Part shown: positions 1-6,639 of the stretch, piece by piece | How the letters are laid out: every line of letters starts with the position of its first letter | Position numbering within the stretch: the first letter of the stretch is position 1 | Assembly (NCBI GenBank): GCA_049317725.1 | Contig: JBMOHS010000151.1 | Coordinates: 1 to 9,764, forward strand | From: CAIOZW01 sp049317725 | GTDB lineage: Bacteria; Acidobacteriota; Blastocatellia; RBC074 | DNA length: 9,764 nucleotides | Reading direction: 5' to 3' | The notes under the pieces: generated by a model | Database searches by the model: none | Seen by the model: only the letters and a program-made list of their open reading frames with translations | What the model was told of the DNA's origin: nothing | Program-made: the position numbers and the translations under genes

Positions 1-36
1 GTCTGTTTTGTCGTCTGTTTTGTCGTCTGTTTTGTG
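1..36. repeat. 12-bp tandem repeat, three copies, cut by the window edge
   Basis: The unit GTCTGTTTTGTC occurs at 1-12, 13-24 and, with a final G, at 25-36. The array may continue upstream outside the window. It could be the 3' end of an upstream gene: one frame ends at TGA 35-37 (repeating SVLS) and another at TGA 43-45 (repeating VCFV). Either would place the upstream stop next to the secretin ribosome binding site. It could also be non-coding. The repeat is directly visible; its coding status cannot be settled from this window. Confidence 0.85.
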
Positions 37-40
37 AGGA
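36..40 (+). promoter_or_regulatory. Shine-Dalgarno site favouring the GTG start of the secretin
   Basis: GAGGA at 36-40 lies 8 nt before GTG 49. An in-frame ATG at 70 gives a more classic signal peptide start (MKKSTGW), but only a poorly spaced GGAAGAG precedes it. GTG 49 is therefore preferred, with ATG 70 as a real alternative. Confidence 0.55.
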
Positions 41-48
41 TGTGACGC

Positions 49-3000
49 GTGGATTTTCGCGGAAGAGCTATGAAAAAATCGACTGGTTGGCAACGTGGCT
101 GCGCCCTGATTCTGAGCATCTGTCTTCTTTTGCCCGTCCCGGCACTGGCGGTTGTCAAAGGTGGGAAGCGGAACTTCAGGGAAGGGAATCGGTACGAGAC
201 GCTGCAGCAGTGGGACCTCGCCGCTCAACAATATGCCCTCGCCGTGGCCGCGGAGCCCAACAACCCAGAGTATAAATTGCGTTACATGCGAGCGCTGCAG
301 CAGGCCTCCCTGATGTTTGTCAAGCGGGGGGATGCGCTCGCCGAGCAGGGAGACTACGCCAGCGCCTACTCCGCCTACCGTCAATCCTCCAGCTATGACC
401 AAGGCAATGAGATCGCCCGCCTCAAGATGGAGCGCATGCTCGACATTCAGAAAGCGCAGACGGCGGGAGCGGATATTGGCACGACCAACAAAATTGGCAA
501 TGTCTTTCCGACCAGCAATGAGATTCAGTTTTCGACCCGCGCCCGCTCGCGGGATACGGTTCCAACGATCAGTTTCAAGGAGACCAAATTCAAGAACGTG
601 GTCTCCAGCCTCTCCAGTCAGCTTGGCCTCAACGTCGTCTTTGATGAATCGGTCAAGGATGTTCCGCTCTCGATCGATCTGGTCGATGTGACGATTGCGC
701 GGGCCCTCGACATCCTGCTTCGAACCTATAAATTCTCATTTGAGCAGGTCGATCATCGGACGATCCTCGTCTACGCCGATAACGCGACCAACCGGCCGCG
801 CTTTGAGAATTTGATGGTCAAGACGTTCTACCTGAGTAACCTGACCTCTGCCCAAGCGCGAACTGCCCTGACCGCGTTGTTGCCGGCGGGAAGGCAGATT
901 GCCTCGGTGGAGCAACCAAACTCTCCAGGCGGGAACACGTTGATCGTCAAGGCGACGGCAACGGAACTCCAGTTGGTCCAAGACATTCTCGACAGTCTCG
1001 ACAAGAACAAGAATGAAGTTGTCCTCGACGTGGAGATCTACGAGGTCTCGCACGACAGTCTTCTGGAGCTCGGAAACCAGGTGGTGACCAAGCCGCTGAG
1101 TGTCACCGAAACCCGAATCAATACCTCGGGAGAGCCGGTCACCTTTCCGCTGGGCTCGACCGCCTCACTCAATAACCTGGGAGGCGTTGGGCGTGCGCGG
1201 TCAGGTGCGATCTTCGGCAACACGTTCACCCCGTTCTTGAACGGAGTGGGGACCCTGATTGGGCTTCCACCGACGCAGCTCAGCCTTCTGCAATCGCGCG
1301 GGGATTCACGGCTTCTCAATCGAGCACAGATCCATGCCCTCGACGGGCAGAAGAATCAGACCAAAGTGGGACGAAGCGTACCGGTGCGGCTTGGTACGAC
1401 CTTTGGCTTTGGGGGGGGGGCTTCGGTGGCGGCTTCGGTGGGGGAATCGGCGGGGGTGGGGGGATTGGTGGTGCTGGAGGCGTTGGGGGCGTCGGCGGTG
1501 TCGGAGGCGTTGGCGGGGTTGGCGGAGTGGGTGGGGTCGGTGGATTCGGTTTCCCCGGGATCGACAGCATCCAGTACCGGGACGTTGGATTGGTGATCGA
1601 GGCAAAGCCATCGATCACCAGTGAGGGGTACGTCGAGATCGAGATGAAGTTCGAAACCTCGGACATCGTCTCCTCAGGATCGGATGCCACCAATTTGACT
1701 CCTGTCTTCACGCAGCGATCGCTCAACACCACGGCACGGATTCAGGATGGGGTGACGGCGGTGGTGGCCGGGGTCAGCGCTGAATCGAATGGCAACAGCC
1801 GGGCCTCGATCCCCGTTCTCGGCATGATTCCGATTTTGGGTCGGTTCATCACGACGCCGCGACAGGATAGTCGGCAGAGCGATGTCATCATCACCGTCAC
1901 GCCCCACATCATTCGTTCCCAGGGGATCAACAATGAAGATCACTTGGCGAAGTATGCGGGGCACGCGCAGGCTGGACCTTCGCCGAGTATCGAGGATGTC
2001 GTCTTTCGGGCCCAGCGGATCGAGGAGCAGGAGCGCCGACTGATCGCGCAACAAGTCCCCTCGAGTGCCGCCCCCTCTGGCACGGGGCCGACGCCGGCCG
2101 CGACTGGAGCAACACCGGCGGGTGGTCCCAACCCGCTGGCACAGGCTGCAGGAGCCGGATCATCGCCGCTGGCGACGGGGAACATGCAGGGACGAGCAGT
2201 CGTCCAACCCGTTTCCAATCAAGGACCAAGTGGGCGGGTCCCCCGAGAGATCAACGACGCGACCATTGCGCGATCCGGGGTAGTTCCCAATTCGGTTCCT
2301 TCCCTTGGGCGTCCCGAAGATCCAATCCTCCCCCCGCCCGCGATGCTACCCACGCGGAGCGAGGGGGAGCGCACGATGCCATCCCCCGATCCAGCCTTTC
2401 CGAATACGGGCCCGAATCCGGGGCCAAATCCGTCTGGGGGGCCCCCGGTGGGATCGTCTGGGATTCCGGCGCCGGAGTCTTCCGTGGCGGGCCAGGCAGC
2501 GTCGAGTGGGGAGGGGGCCTCGGCTGGCGCCGCTGGCGGAAAAGAAGAACAGGAGGAGGTGGACCCTCGCCCACCGAACCCGATTCAGCCGGCCGTGCTG
2601 CGTTCGATTCGCAAACCGCCTGAATTGGAGCGATTGATCGCCGAGTCCCGCGCGGCGGCGGCGCGAGCGGAAGCAGAACGTCGGCGTGCCCGCACTGATC
2701 GGCCAGGTTCCCCCAGTGCCACGGTGGCACCGACACCAGATTCAGGGGCAGGGGAGCCACTGGGCCCTCTCCCCGCCCCTGTGGCAACGCTCAGCATTCG
2801 CTCTGCCGCCGCTTCGGGCAAGATCGGCAAGCCTCTTTCGGTTCAGATCCATGGGGAAGGAGTCGCCAACCTTGGAACTGCGACCCTGGCCATCAGATTC
2901 GATGCCAAGAGATTCAAATTGCAGTCGGTCGAGCCCGGGGGGCTCCTTGGACCAAAGGCAGATCTGACCCATACTGTTGAGCAGGATACCCTCAAGATCT

Positions 3001-3185
3001 CATTTCATCCCCAAGCTGGGTCGTCCCTCCGGCCAACGGGGGAGTTGGTCAAAGTAAAATGGATTCCGCTCCTGGAAGGAAAGTCGGATTTGACAATCCT
3101 TCCTGCGGAGACGTTGCTCCTCGATCGGACCCAGGCGGTCCTGACTTGGCAAGGAAAGACCGCCCAACTCTCCGTGGTTCGGTAG
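49..3185 (+). CDS. gspD: GspD/PilQ-type secretin with N-terminal TPR region and C-terminal cohesin-like domain, frame broken at a poly-G run
   Basis: This is a predicted outer-membrane secretin, the channel of a type II secretion or type IV pilus-like machine. Residues 1-34 form a signal peptide (hydrophobic ALILSICLLLPVPALA). Residues 40-130 look like TPR helices. Residues 172-245 fit the N0/STN domain, 255-320 a secretin N1-type domain, and about 323-625 the secretin core, with the hallmark IPVLGMIPILG near residue 588. A Pro/Ala/Gly/Ser-rich linker of about 285 residues follows, containing a charged helix (ELERLIAESRAAAARAEAER). The last 134 residues (DNA 2781-3182) resemble a cohesin domain, an arrangement I recall from Acidobacteria GspD proteins. 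As printed, the first frame runs 49-1596 and the second is open to 3185. The switch is at G10, 1411-1420. A -1 shift there, or 11 or 8 G, joins them into about 1045 residues. Without it the protein stops inside the secretin core. Sequencing error, phase variation or slippage are all possible. Confidence 0.85.
1411..1420 (+). repeat. Homopolymer of ten G at the frame break in the secretin
   Basis: Ten consecutive G follow TTTGGCTTT. The upstream frame reads them as three GGG codons plus one base, then enters an unrelated reading (ASVAASVGES) that stops at 1596. The correct downstream frame starts with GGC TTC at 1419-1424. Eight G would give a regular FGGGFGGGFGGGI pattern and eleven would give one extra Gly, so either length restores the protein. 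Confidence 0.95.
1476..1538 (+). repeat. Seven Gly-Gly-Val repeats in the secretin glycine-rich loop
   Basis: In the frame that continues to 3185, the sequence encodes GGV seven times, then GGF, right after a stretch rich in FGGG. The 9-nt units use different synonymous codons (GTT, GTC, GTG and all four Gly codons). This suggests the amino-acid pattern is kept rather than recently copied DNA. The stretch lies between the beta-strand regions of the secretin core, where a flexible insert is plausible. Confidence 0.85.
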
Positions 3186-3256
3186 AGGGGAGGAATCTTC
3201 AGCCAGCTCGGAGACTGTTCGACGCAGAGAAAGGCCAAGGTGTTGCGATTGCAAAG

Positions 3257-3263
3257 AAGGAGG
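3257..3263 (+). promoter_or_regulatory. Strong Shine-Dalgarno site fixing the first pseudopilin start
   Basis: AAGGAGG lies 6 nt before ATG 3270. This decides against the upstream in-frame GTG at 3240, which lies before the site. Confidence 0.85.
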
Positions 3264-3269
3264 AATTTG

Positions 3270-3770
3270 ATGAAGGGTCGCTCAGGAGGGGGCTCCCTTC
3301 GGCGCGAGATCTCTTCTGGGTTCACCCTTCTCGAATTGATCATCACACTCGCCATCATCGCGATTCTTGCCGCCGGTACGGTCCCGGTTGCACGGAATCT
3401 GATCAAGCGAGAACGCGAGATGGAGTTGCGACGCGCTTTGCGAGAGATCCGCAAAGCGATCGACGGCTACAAATTTGCCTGTGAGCAGGGGCAGGTGGGC
3501 CCTCTCGACCGCAAGGTTGGGGATGAGTGCTACCCCCCCGAGCTGGAGATTCTTGTCGAAGGCATCCACCCTCCCAACAAAGCCGACTCGACCATCCGGT
3601 TTCTCCGCCGCATTCCCAAGGATCCGTTCACGGGGAAGGCAGACTGGGGGCTGCGTTCGATCCAGGATTCACCGGATGCCAACTCGTGGGGAGGCCAGAA
3701 TGTCTTTGATGTCTACAGCAAGGCCCCTGGACAGGCCCTTGACGGGAAGACACAGTACAAGGATTGGTGA
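3270..3770 (+). CDS. Type II secretion GspG-like pseudopilin (first of two)
   Basis: This 166-residue protein is a predicted pseudopilin that would be cleaved by a prepilin peptidase and assembled into a periplasmic filament. The leader is 17 residues, ending in SG before FTLLELIITLAI, with Phe at +1 and Glu at +5 of the mature protein, followed by a hydrophobic helix to about residue 38. An amphipathic segment (REREMELRRALREIRKAIDGY) leads to a small globular domain. That domain has two cysteines (FAC and DECYPP) that could form a disulphide, and a conserved-looking RRIPKDPFTG block. The C-terminus (DGKTQYKDW) resembles that of the next gene, so the two are probably paralogous. It starts 84 nt after the secretin stop and is likely in the same operon. 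Whether the machine is a true T2SS or a pilus-like variant cannot be told here. Confidence 0.88.
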   Translation: MKGRSGGGSLRREISSGFTLLELIITLAIIAILAAGTVPVARNLIKREREMELRRALREIRKAIDGYKFACEQGQVGPLDRKVGDECYPPELEILVEGIHPPNKADSTIRFLRRIPKDPFTGKADWGLRSIQDSPDANSWGGQNVFDVYSKAPGQALDGKTQYKDW

Positions 3771-3791
3771 GGATCAGGGGGGCGCGGGTCT

Positions 3792-3818
3792 CATCGGTGA
3801 GAATGAGTCCAACCGATG
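3792..3818. other. Short inverted repeat between the two pseudopilin genes
   Basis: CATCGGT at 3792-3798 and ACCGATG at 3812-3818 form a 7-bp stem with a 13-nt loop. No T run follows, so it is not a clear terminator. It could be an mRNA processing or stability element in the 122-nt gap, or chance. Confidence 0.3.
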
Positions 3819-3892
3819 GCAGGGAGAGTGGATGCAACCTCGACTGGCACTGCCAAGGGGTTCTGACGGTGCAGATTGGAAATGAGGCAATC

Positions 3893-4342
3893 ATGAAGGG
3901 AGCTTCGGTGATCACGGCTTGTTCCTTGAAGGGCAGGCGATACCCCCAGAGGGGGTTGATTCGTGGGTGGGAACGTGGCTTCACCTTTATGGAGTTATTG
4001 ATCGTGATGGTGGTGATCGCCATTCTGGCGACGGTTGCCATCCCCCGCTACTTGGCCCATCTCCGACGAGCCAAAGAGGTTGTTCTTCAGCAAAACCTCT
4101 GGACCATGAGGCGAGCGATCGATTACTACTCCTCCGACAAGGAGCGTCCACCGGCGACTCTTCAGGATCTAGTGACGAGCGGGTACTTGAGGGAGATACC
4201 CAAGGATCCGATCTGTCCAGAGTGTACCTGGGTCGAGGTTCCAGGTACCTCGGACAATACCAACATGTCAGCCGGAATTGGAGATGTACGAAGCAGTGCC
4301 GAAGGAGTCGACTCCAGTGGGAAAGCTTATCAGGACTATTGA
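3893..4342 (+). CDS. Type II secretion GspG-like pseudopilin (second of two)
   Basis: This 149-residue predicted pseudopilin carries the motif WERG before FTFMELLIVMVVIAILA. Cleavage would fall after Gly29, with Phe at +1 and Glu at +5. The mature part has the hydrophobic helix, an amphipathic helix (RRAKEVVLQQNLWTMRRAIDYY), and a globular end with LQDLVTSGYLREIPKDP, typical of GspG-type proteins, a CPEC cysteine pair, and a C-terminus (SGKAYQDY) like its neighbour. The ATG at 3893 is preferred because GAGG lies 5 nt upstream, but it gives a long 29-residue leader. A TTG at 3956 would give an 8-residue leader but has a G-rich site directly abutting it. The frame is open back to 3764. The gene is likely co-transcribed with the secretin, the first pseudopilin and the PilM-like gene. 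Confidence 0.87.
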   Translation: MKGASVITACSLKGRRYPQRGLIRGWERGFTFMELLIVMVVIAILATVAIPRYLAHLRRAKEVVLQQNLWTMRRAIDYYSSDKERPPATLQDLVTSGYLREIPKDPICPECTWVEVPGTSDNTNMSAGIGDVRSSAEGVDSSGKAYQDY

Positions 4343-4405
4343 CCTTGCAGGGGAGGGGTTGGAACACGTCGCGTCGAGGTTGGGCGACCCTGGCCCCGGG
4401 GAATT

Positions 4406-5365
4406 ATGAGAAAATCATTGACGTTGCTGCGCCGATTGGGCGGGGTCCTGATCGATCCGGTCTATCCGCCACTCTCCCTTTCGATTACGGAGTCCCATCT
4501 GACGCTTCTGTCGCTCCGGTATCAGCGGGGCGAGTTTGAACCCCAACAGGTTGCGATCCTGCCATTGCCGGCAGGATTGGTGACGCCTGACTTTGTTCGA
4601 CCCAATATCGCGGAAGAGGGGCAATTTCGCCAGATCCTGGAGCGGTTGCCCATCGAAGCGGGATTGAAGAAGGTTGGTCGCCTGAGTGTCTCTCTTCCCT
4701 CGATGAGTGGCCGGAGTCATGTCCTCTCCCTGGAGAGTGCGCCACGATCGAGAAGTGAGGAGGCCCAACTGCTCGATTGGAAGATCGAGCGAACTGCGGG
4801 ATATCCGACATCTGAACTGCGAGTGTCGCAGTGTTCGCTGCCGGTATTCGACGGACGGCCTCACTGGTTGGTCAGCTTGGCGCACCAAGCGGTCCTGAGT
4901 CAATATGAGTCCATCTTTGATCAGCTTGGCTGGCAAGCGGGATTGATTGTTCCCCGTCACTTGGCCGAGCTCTTCTGGTTGACACGGGCTAAAGTCGAAG
5001 GCGATCAGATGTTGGTCACACCGACTTCTCGTGGGTTTGAGGTTGTTCTTCTCCACGGAAGTACTCCGCTACTGGTTCGGGAAGTCGACTGTACACCGGA
5101 GGAGGTGGAGAATGAGTTCTACCGACTGGTCGTCTTCTACCGGGACCGATTGATCTCATCGGCAGAGCCTTCGAGCCTTTTCCGGCTATTGGTCACAGGA
5201 AGTTCAGCCGATCAGCAGCGGTATCGAGACCTTGCCGTCTCCGCACTCGAGCGGCCAGTGGTCTCTCTGACCCCAGCGCAACTTGGCTTTCGATTGGATC
5301 CAGGAATGGTGCTCTCCCAGGTGGTGGCAGCGGCGGGGCTCGCGACCTGTGCTTGGCCATCGTGA
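4406..5365 (+). CDS. PilM-like pilus/secretion platform protein
   Basis: This 319-residue protein looks like a divergent PilM/GspL-type actin-fold component of the inner-membrane assembly platform. Support includes the N-terminal YPPLSLSITESHLTLLSLRY (an 'ideal substrate of self' strand pattern seen in PilM starts), the middle block with SVSLPSMSGRSHVLSL and EEAQLLDWKIERTAGYP (PilM proteins have a comparable E..LL.WK segment), and the closing VVAAAGLATCA. There is no signal peptide or clear membrane segment, as expected for cytoplasmic PilM. It begins 63 nt after the second pseudopilin, so it is probably the last gene of that operon. PilM usually precedes PilN and PilO, but neither follows here; they may lie upstream of the window. 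The site before ATG 4406 is weak (GGGGA with 3 nt spacing). Family assignment is by pattern and context only. An eight-G run starts 3 nt after the stop. Confidence 0.65.
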   Translation: MRKSLTLLRRLGGVLIDPVYPPLSLSITESHLTLLSLRYQRGEFEPQQVAILPLPAGLVTPDFVRPNIAEEGQFRQILERLPIEAGLKKVGRLSVSLPSMSGRSHVLSLESAPRSRSEEAQLLDWKIERTAGYPTSELRVSQCSLPVFDGRPHWLVSLAHQAVLSQYESIFDQLGWQAGLIVPRHLAELFWLTRAKVEGDQMLVTPTSRGFEVVLLHGSTPLLVREVDCTPEEVENEFYRLVVFYRDRLISSAEPSSLFRLLVTGSSADQQRYRDLAVSALERPVVSLTPAQLGFRLDPGMVLSQVVAAAGLATCAWPS

Positions 5366-5477
5366 GAGGGGGGGGCGTGATGATTTCAGGTGCGCAGCAC
5401 GGTAAAGTGGTATTTCGCGGGTGGGACAAAGGAAGGTCAAAGCGCCTCCCCACGAGAAGCGATTGGTAAGATTGACG

Positions 5478-5603
5478 GTAACTACTCACGGAGAGGAAAA
5501 TCAGAAAGTGGACCAGGCAGACCAGAGACCGATGTCAGAACGGAAGAGATGATTGCTTGTTGGCCCGGCCCACTTCCAAACCTTCTTCTCCGTGAGTAAT
5601 TAC
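5478..5603. repeat. 126-bp imperfect palindrome, possible MITE or structured RNA
   Basis: The 286-base stretch between the PilM-like gene and the cytochrome gene has no convincing gene, and this element fills most of it. The outer arms GTAACTACTCACGGAGA (5478-5494) and its inverted copy (5587-5603) match at 16 of 17 positions. The pairing continues without gaps to 5525/5556, giving 48-nt arms with 36 Watson-Crick pairs and a 30-nt loop. Seven of the twelve mismatches become G-U pairs in a minus-strand RNA, but only two in a plus-strand RNA. TTGACG occurs directly before it (5472-5477) and 2 nt after it (5606-5611), like a target-site duplication. It may be a miniature inverted-repeat element or the gene of a folded RNA. 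Confidence 0.65.
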
Positions 5604-5605
5604 GT

Positions 5606-5634
5606 TTGACGTTCAGCGGTTCACATTCTGGAAT
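5606..5634 (+). promoter_or_regulatory. Candidate sigma70-type promoter for the cytochrome gene
   Basis: TTGACG (5606-5611) and TGGAAT (5629-5634) are separated by 17 nt and match the consensus at 5 of 6 and 4 of 6 positions. Transcription from it would start near 5641, which would clip the Shine-Dalgarno site at 5638-5644. It is therefore only a weak candidate. The -35 is also one of the TTGACG copies flanking the palindrome. Confidence 0.3.
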
Positions 5635-5651
5635 GAAAGGTGAGACAGTTC

Positions 5652-6377
5652 ATGATGAATCAGGAGAAGCGATCGAGTCGGCACCGAATCCATCTGGTTT
5701 CCGGGCTCATTGTTGTGATCGGGATGTTGGGATGGGTTGGTTGCAAGAAGGAATCGTCGGTGATGGAGGGGGCAGACCCGGGCCGAAAGGAGACGGTTAC
5801 TCAAGCGGGGGCAGAGGCACCTGCTCCAACTCCCCCTGTGGATGCACCGGTGGCCCCGTCGGTGGCCCCGTCGGTGGCCCCACCGGCGGCCCCACCGGCG
5901 ACAGGAGATACGGCGCGTGCGTTTGACAGTGAAGGGAAGCAGCTCGACATTCCGTTTCAGGTCACGCCCGCCAAGCCGGCACCGACGCCTGCCCCGGATC
6001 CATTTCCGGCCCGACCCACTCCGAAGGTGGTGATCGTCAACGGAAAGATCGTTCAGGAGTGGCAGGCACCAGAGGAGTCGCTGGCCTTGGTCAACCCGGT
6101 CAAGGACCATCCGGACGCAGTGGCGAACGGGCGGGAGTGGTACCTGCAGCGTTGTGCGGATTGCCACGGAAAGCAGGGGAAGGGCAATGGCTGGCTCTCG
6201 AAGGGAGTTTTCAAGCCGCCCACCAATCTGGCCAGTCAGATGGTCCAGGCTAATAGTGATGGGGAACTCTACTGGAAGATCACTAATGGGCGCTCCCCGA
6301 TGCCGGCCAGTCGGATCCGCTTTACCGATGAGCAGCGGTGGGAGATCGTCAGTTATCTGCGGACGTTCAAGCCCTGA
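5652..6377 (+). CDS. Lipoprotein monohaem cytochrome c with Pro/Ala-rich linker
   Basis: This 241-residue predicted exported electron carrier has a basic N-terminus and a hydrophobic segment (VSGLIVVIGMLGWVG) that leads to Cys31. This makes a lipobox-like end (WVGC), although Trp at -3 is not ideal. Residues 41-130 are a flexible Pro/Ala-rich linker with VAPS repeats. The C-terminal domain (about 157-241) carries the haem site CADCH (Cys168, Cys171, His172), a likely axial Met217 in SPMPAS, and the closing helix RWEIVSYLRTF, as in class I cytochromes. The start ATG 5652 has AGGTGAG at 5638-5644, 7 nt upstream; ATG 5655 is an alternative. It is probably tethered to a membrane on the periplasmic side and shuttles electrons. 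The redox partner cannot be named from this window. A terminator follows 42 nt after the stop. Confidence 0.88.
   Translation: MMNQEKRSSRHRIHLVSGLIVVIGMLGWVGCKKESSVMEGADPGRKETVTQAGAEAPAPTPPVDAPVAPSVAPSVAPPAAPPATGDTARAFDSEGKQLDIPFQVTPAKPAPTPAPDPFPARPTPKVVIVNGKIVQEWQAPEESLALVNPVKDHPDAVANGREWYLQRCADCHGKQGKGNGWLSKGVFKPPTNLASQMVQANSDGELYWKITNGRSPMPASRIRFTDEQRWEIVSYLRTFKP
5849..5896 (+). repeat. Four 12-bp tandem repeats in the cytochrome linker
   Basis: Units GGTGGCCCCGTC (5849 and 5861), GGTGGCCCCACC (5873) and GGCGGCCCCACC (5885) encode VAPS, VAPS, VAPP and AAPP. The 12-nt unit keeps frame, and two units are identical, so recent duplication is likely. Linker length may vary between strains. Confidence 0.9.
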
Positions 6378-6418
6378 AGAGCAGATTCCTGCCACCAGCA
6401 GAGGGTCGATTCGATCGA

Positions 6419-6452
6419 CGGGAGGGAAGGGAAGTCTCTTCTCTCCCGTTTT
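6419..6452 (+). terminator. Rho-independent terminator after the cytochrome gene
   Basis: A hairpin spans 6419-6448 with a 13-bp stem (two G-U pairs), a 4-nt loop AAGT, a CGGGAG/CTCCCG base, and TTTT directly after it. It sits 42 nt past the cytochrome stop and separates that gene from mtnA. The rest of the 262-nt gap holds only a weak promoter candidate. Confidence 0.88.
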
Positions 6453-6544
6453 GCCATGTATTGGCCAAGTCAAGGATGAGGCGAGGTTGAGTCAAGCAGA
6501 ACCGGGAAGCTGAGCCAAAATGGAGCCGAGTTTTTCCAGAAGGG

Positions 6545-6574
6545 TTGGTTCCACAGCAGGCTTTCGACTACACT
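6545..6574 (+). promoter_or_regulatory. Weak promoter candidate upstream of mtnA
   Basis: TTGGTT (6545-6550) and TACACT (6569-6574) are 18 nt apart, matching the sigma70 consensus at 3 of 6 and 4 of 6. A promoter is expected here because the terminator lies upstream and mtnA starts at 6640. I saw no riboswitch-like structure in this gap. Confidence 0.22.
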
Positions 6575-6639
6575 CTCCTGTCTCTGGCGAGAAGGGCGAT
6601 CGAGGCAGGTGAGAAGGAACGAGGAGAACCAGACAGACC

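Noticed and set aside
1527..1596. Two separate overlapping secretin genes
   Set aside because: The overlap is only the glycine-rich stretch. The first frame ends in low-complexity out-of-frame sequence and the second has no start of its own, so one frameshifted gene fits better.
1716..1723. GCGATCGC octamer like the cyanobacterial HIP1 repeat
   Set aside because: I noted it once and found no array; GATCG words are frequent here as ordinary codons. No count was made.
5377..5469. Short frame after the PilM-like gene (start GTG 5377/ATG 5380, about 30 residues)
   Set aside because: It has a G-rich upstream site but no recognisable product, and it ends before the palindrome. It could be real but I cannot support it.
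5390..5599. 69-residue frame crossing the palindrome
   Set aside because: It reads through the inverted repeat, has no good ribosome site and an unnatural composition.
5613..6473. 286-residue open frame on the minus strand
   Set aside because: It is antisense to the cytochrome gene and its terminator, and is Arg/Gly/His rich with no recognisable domain.
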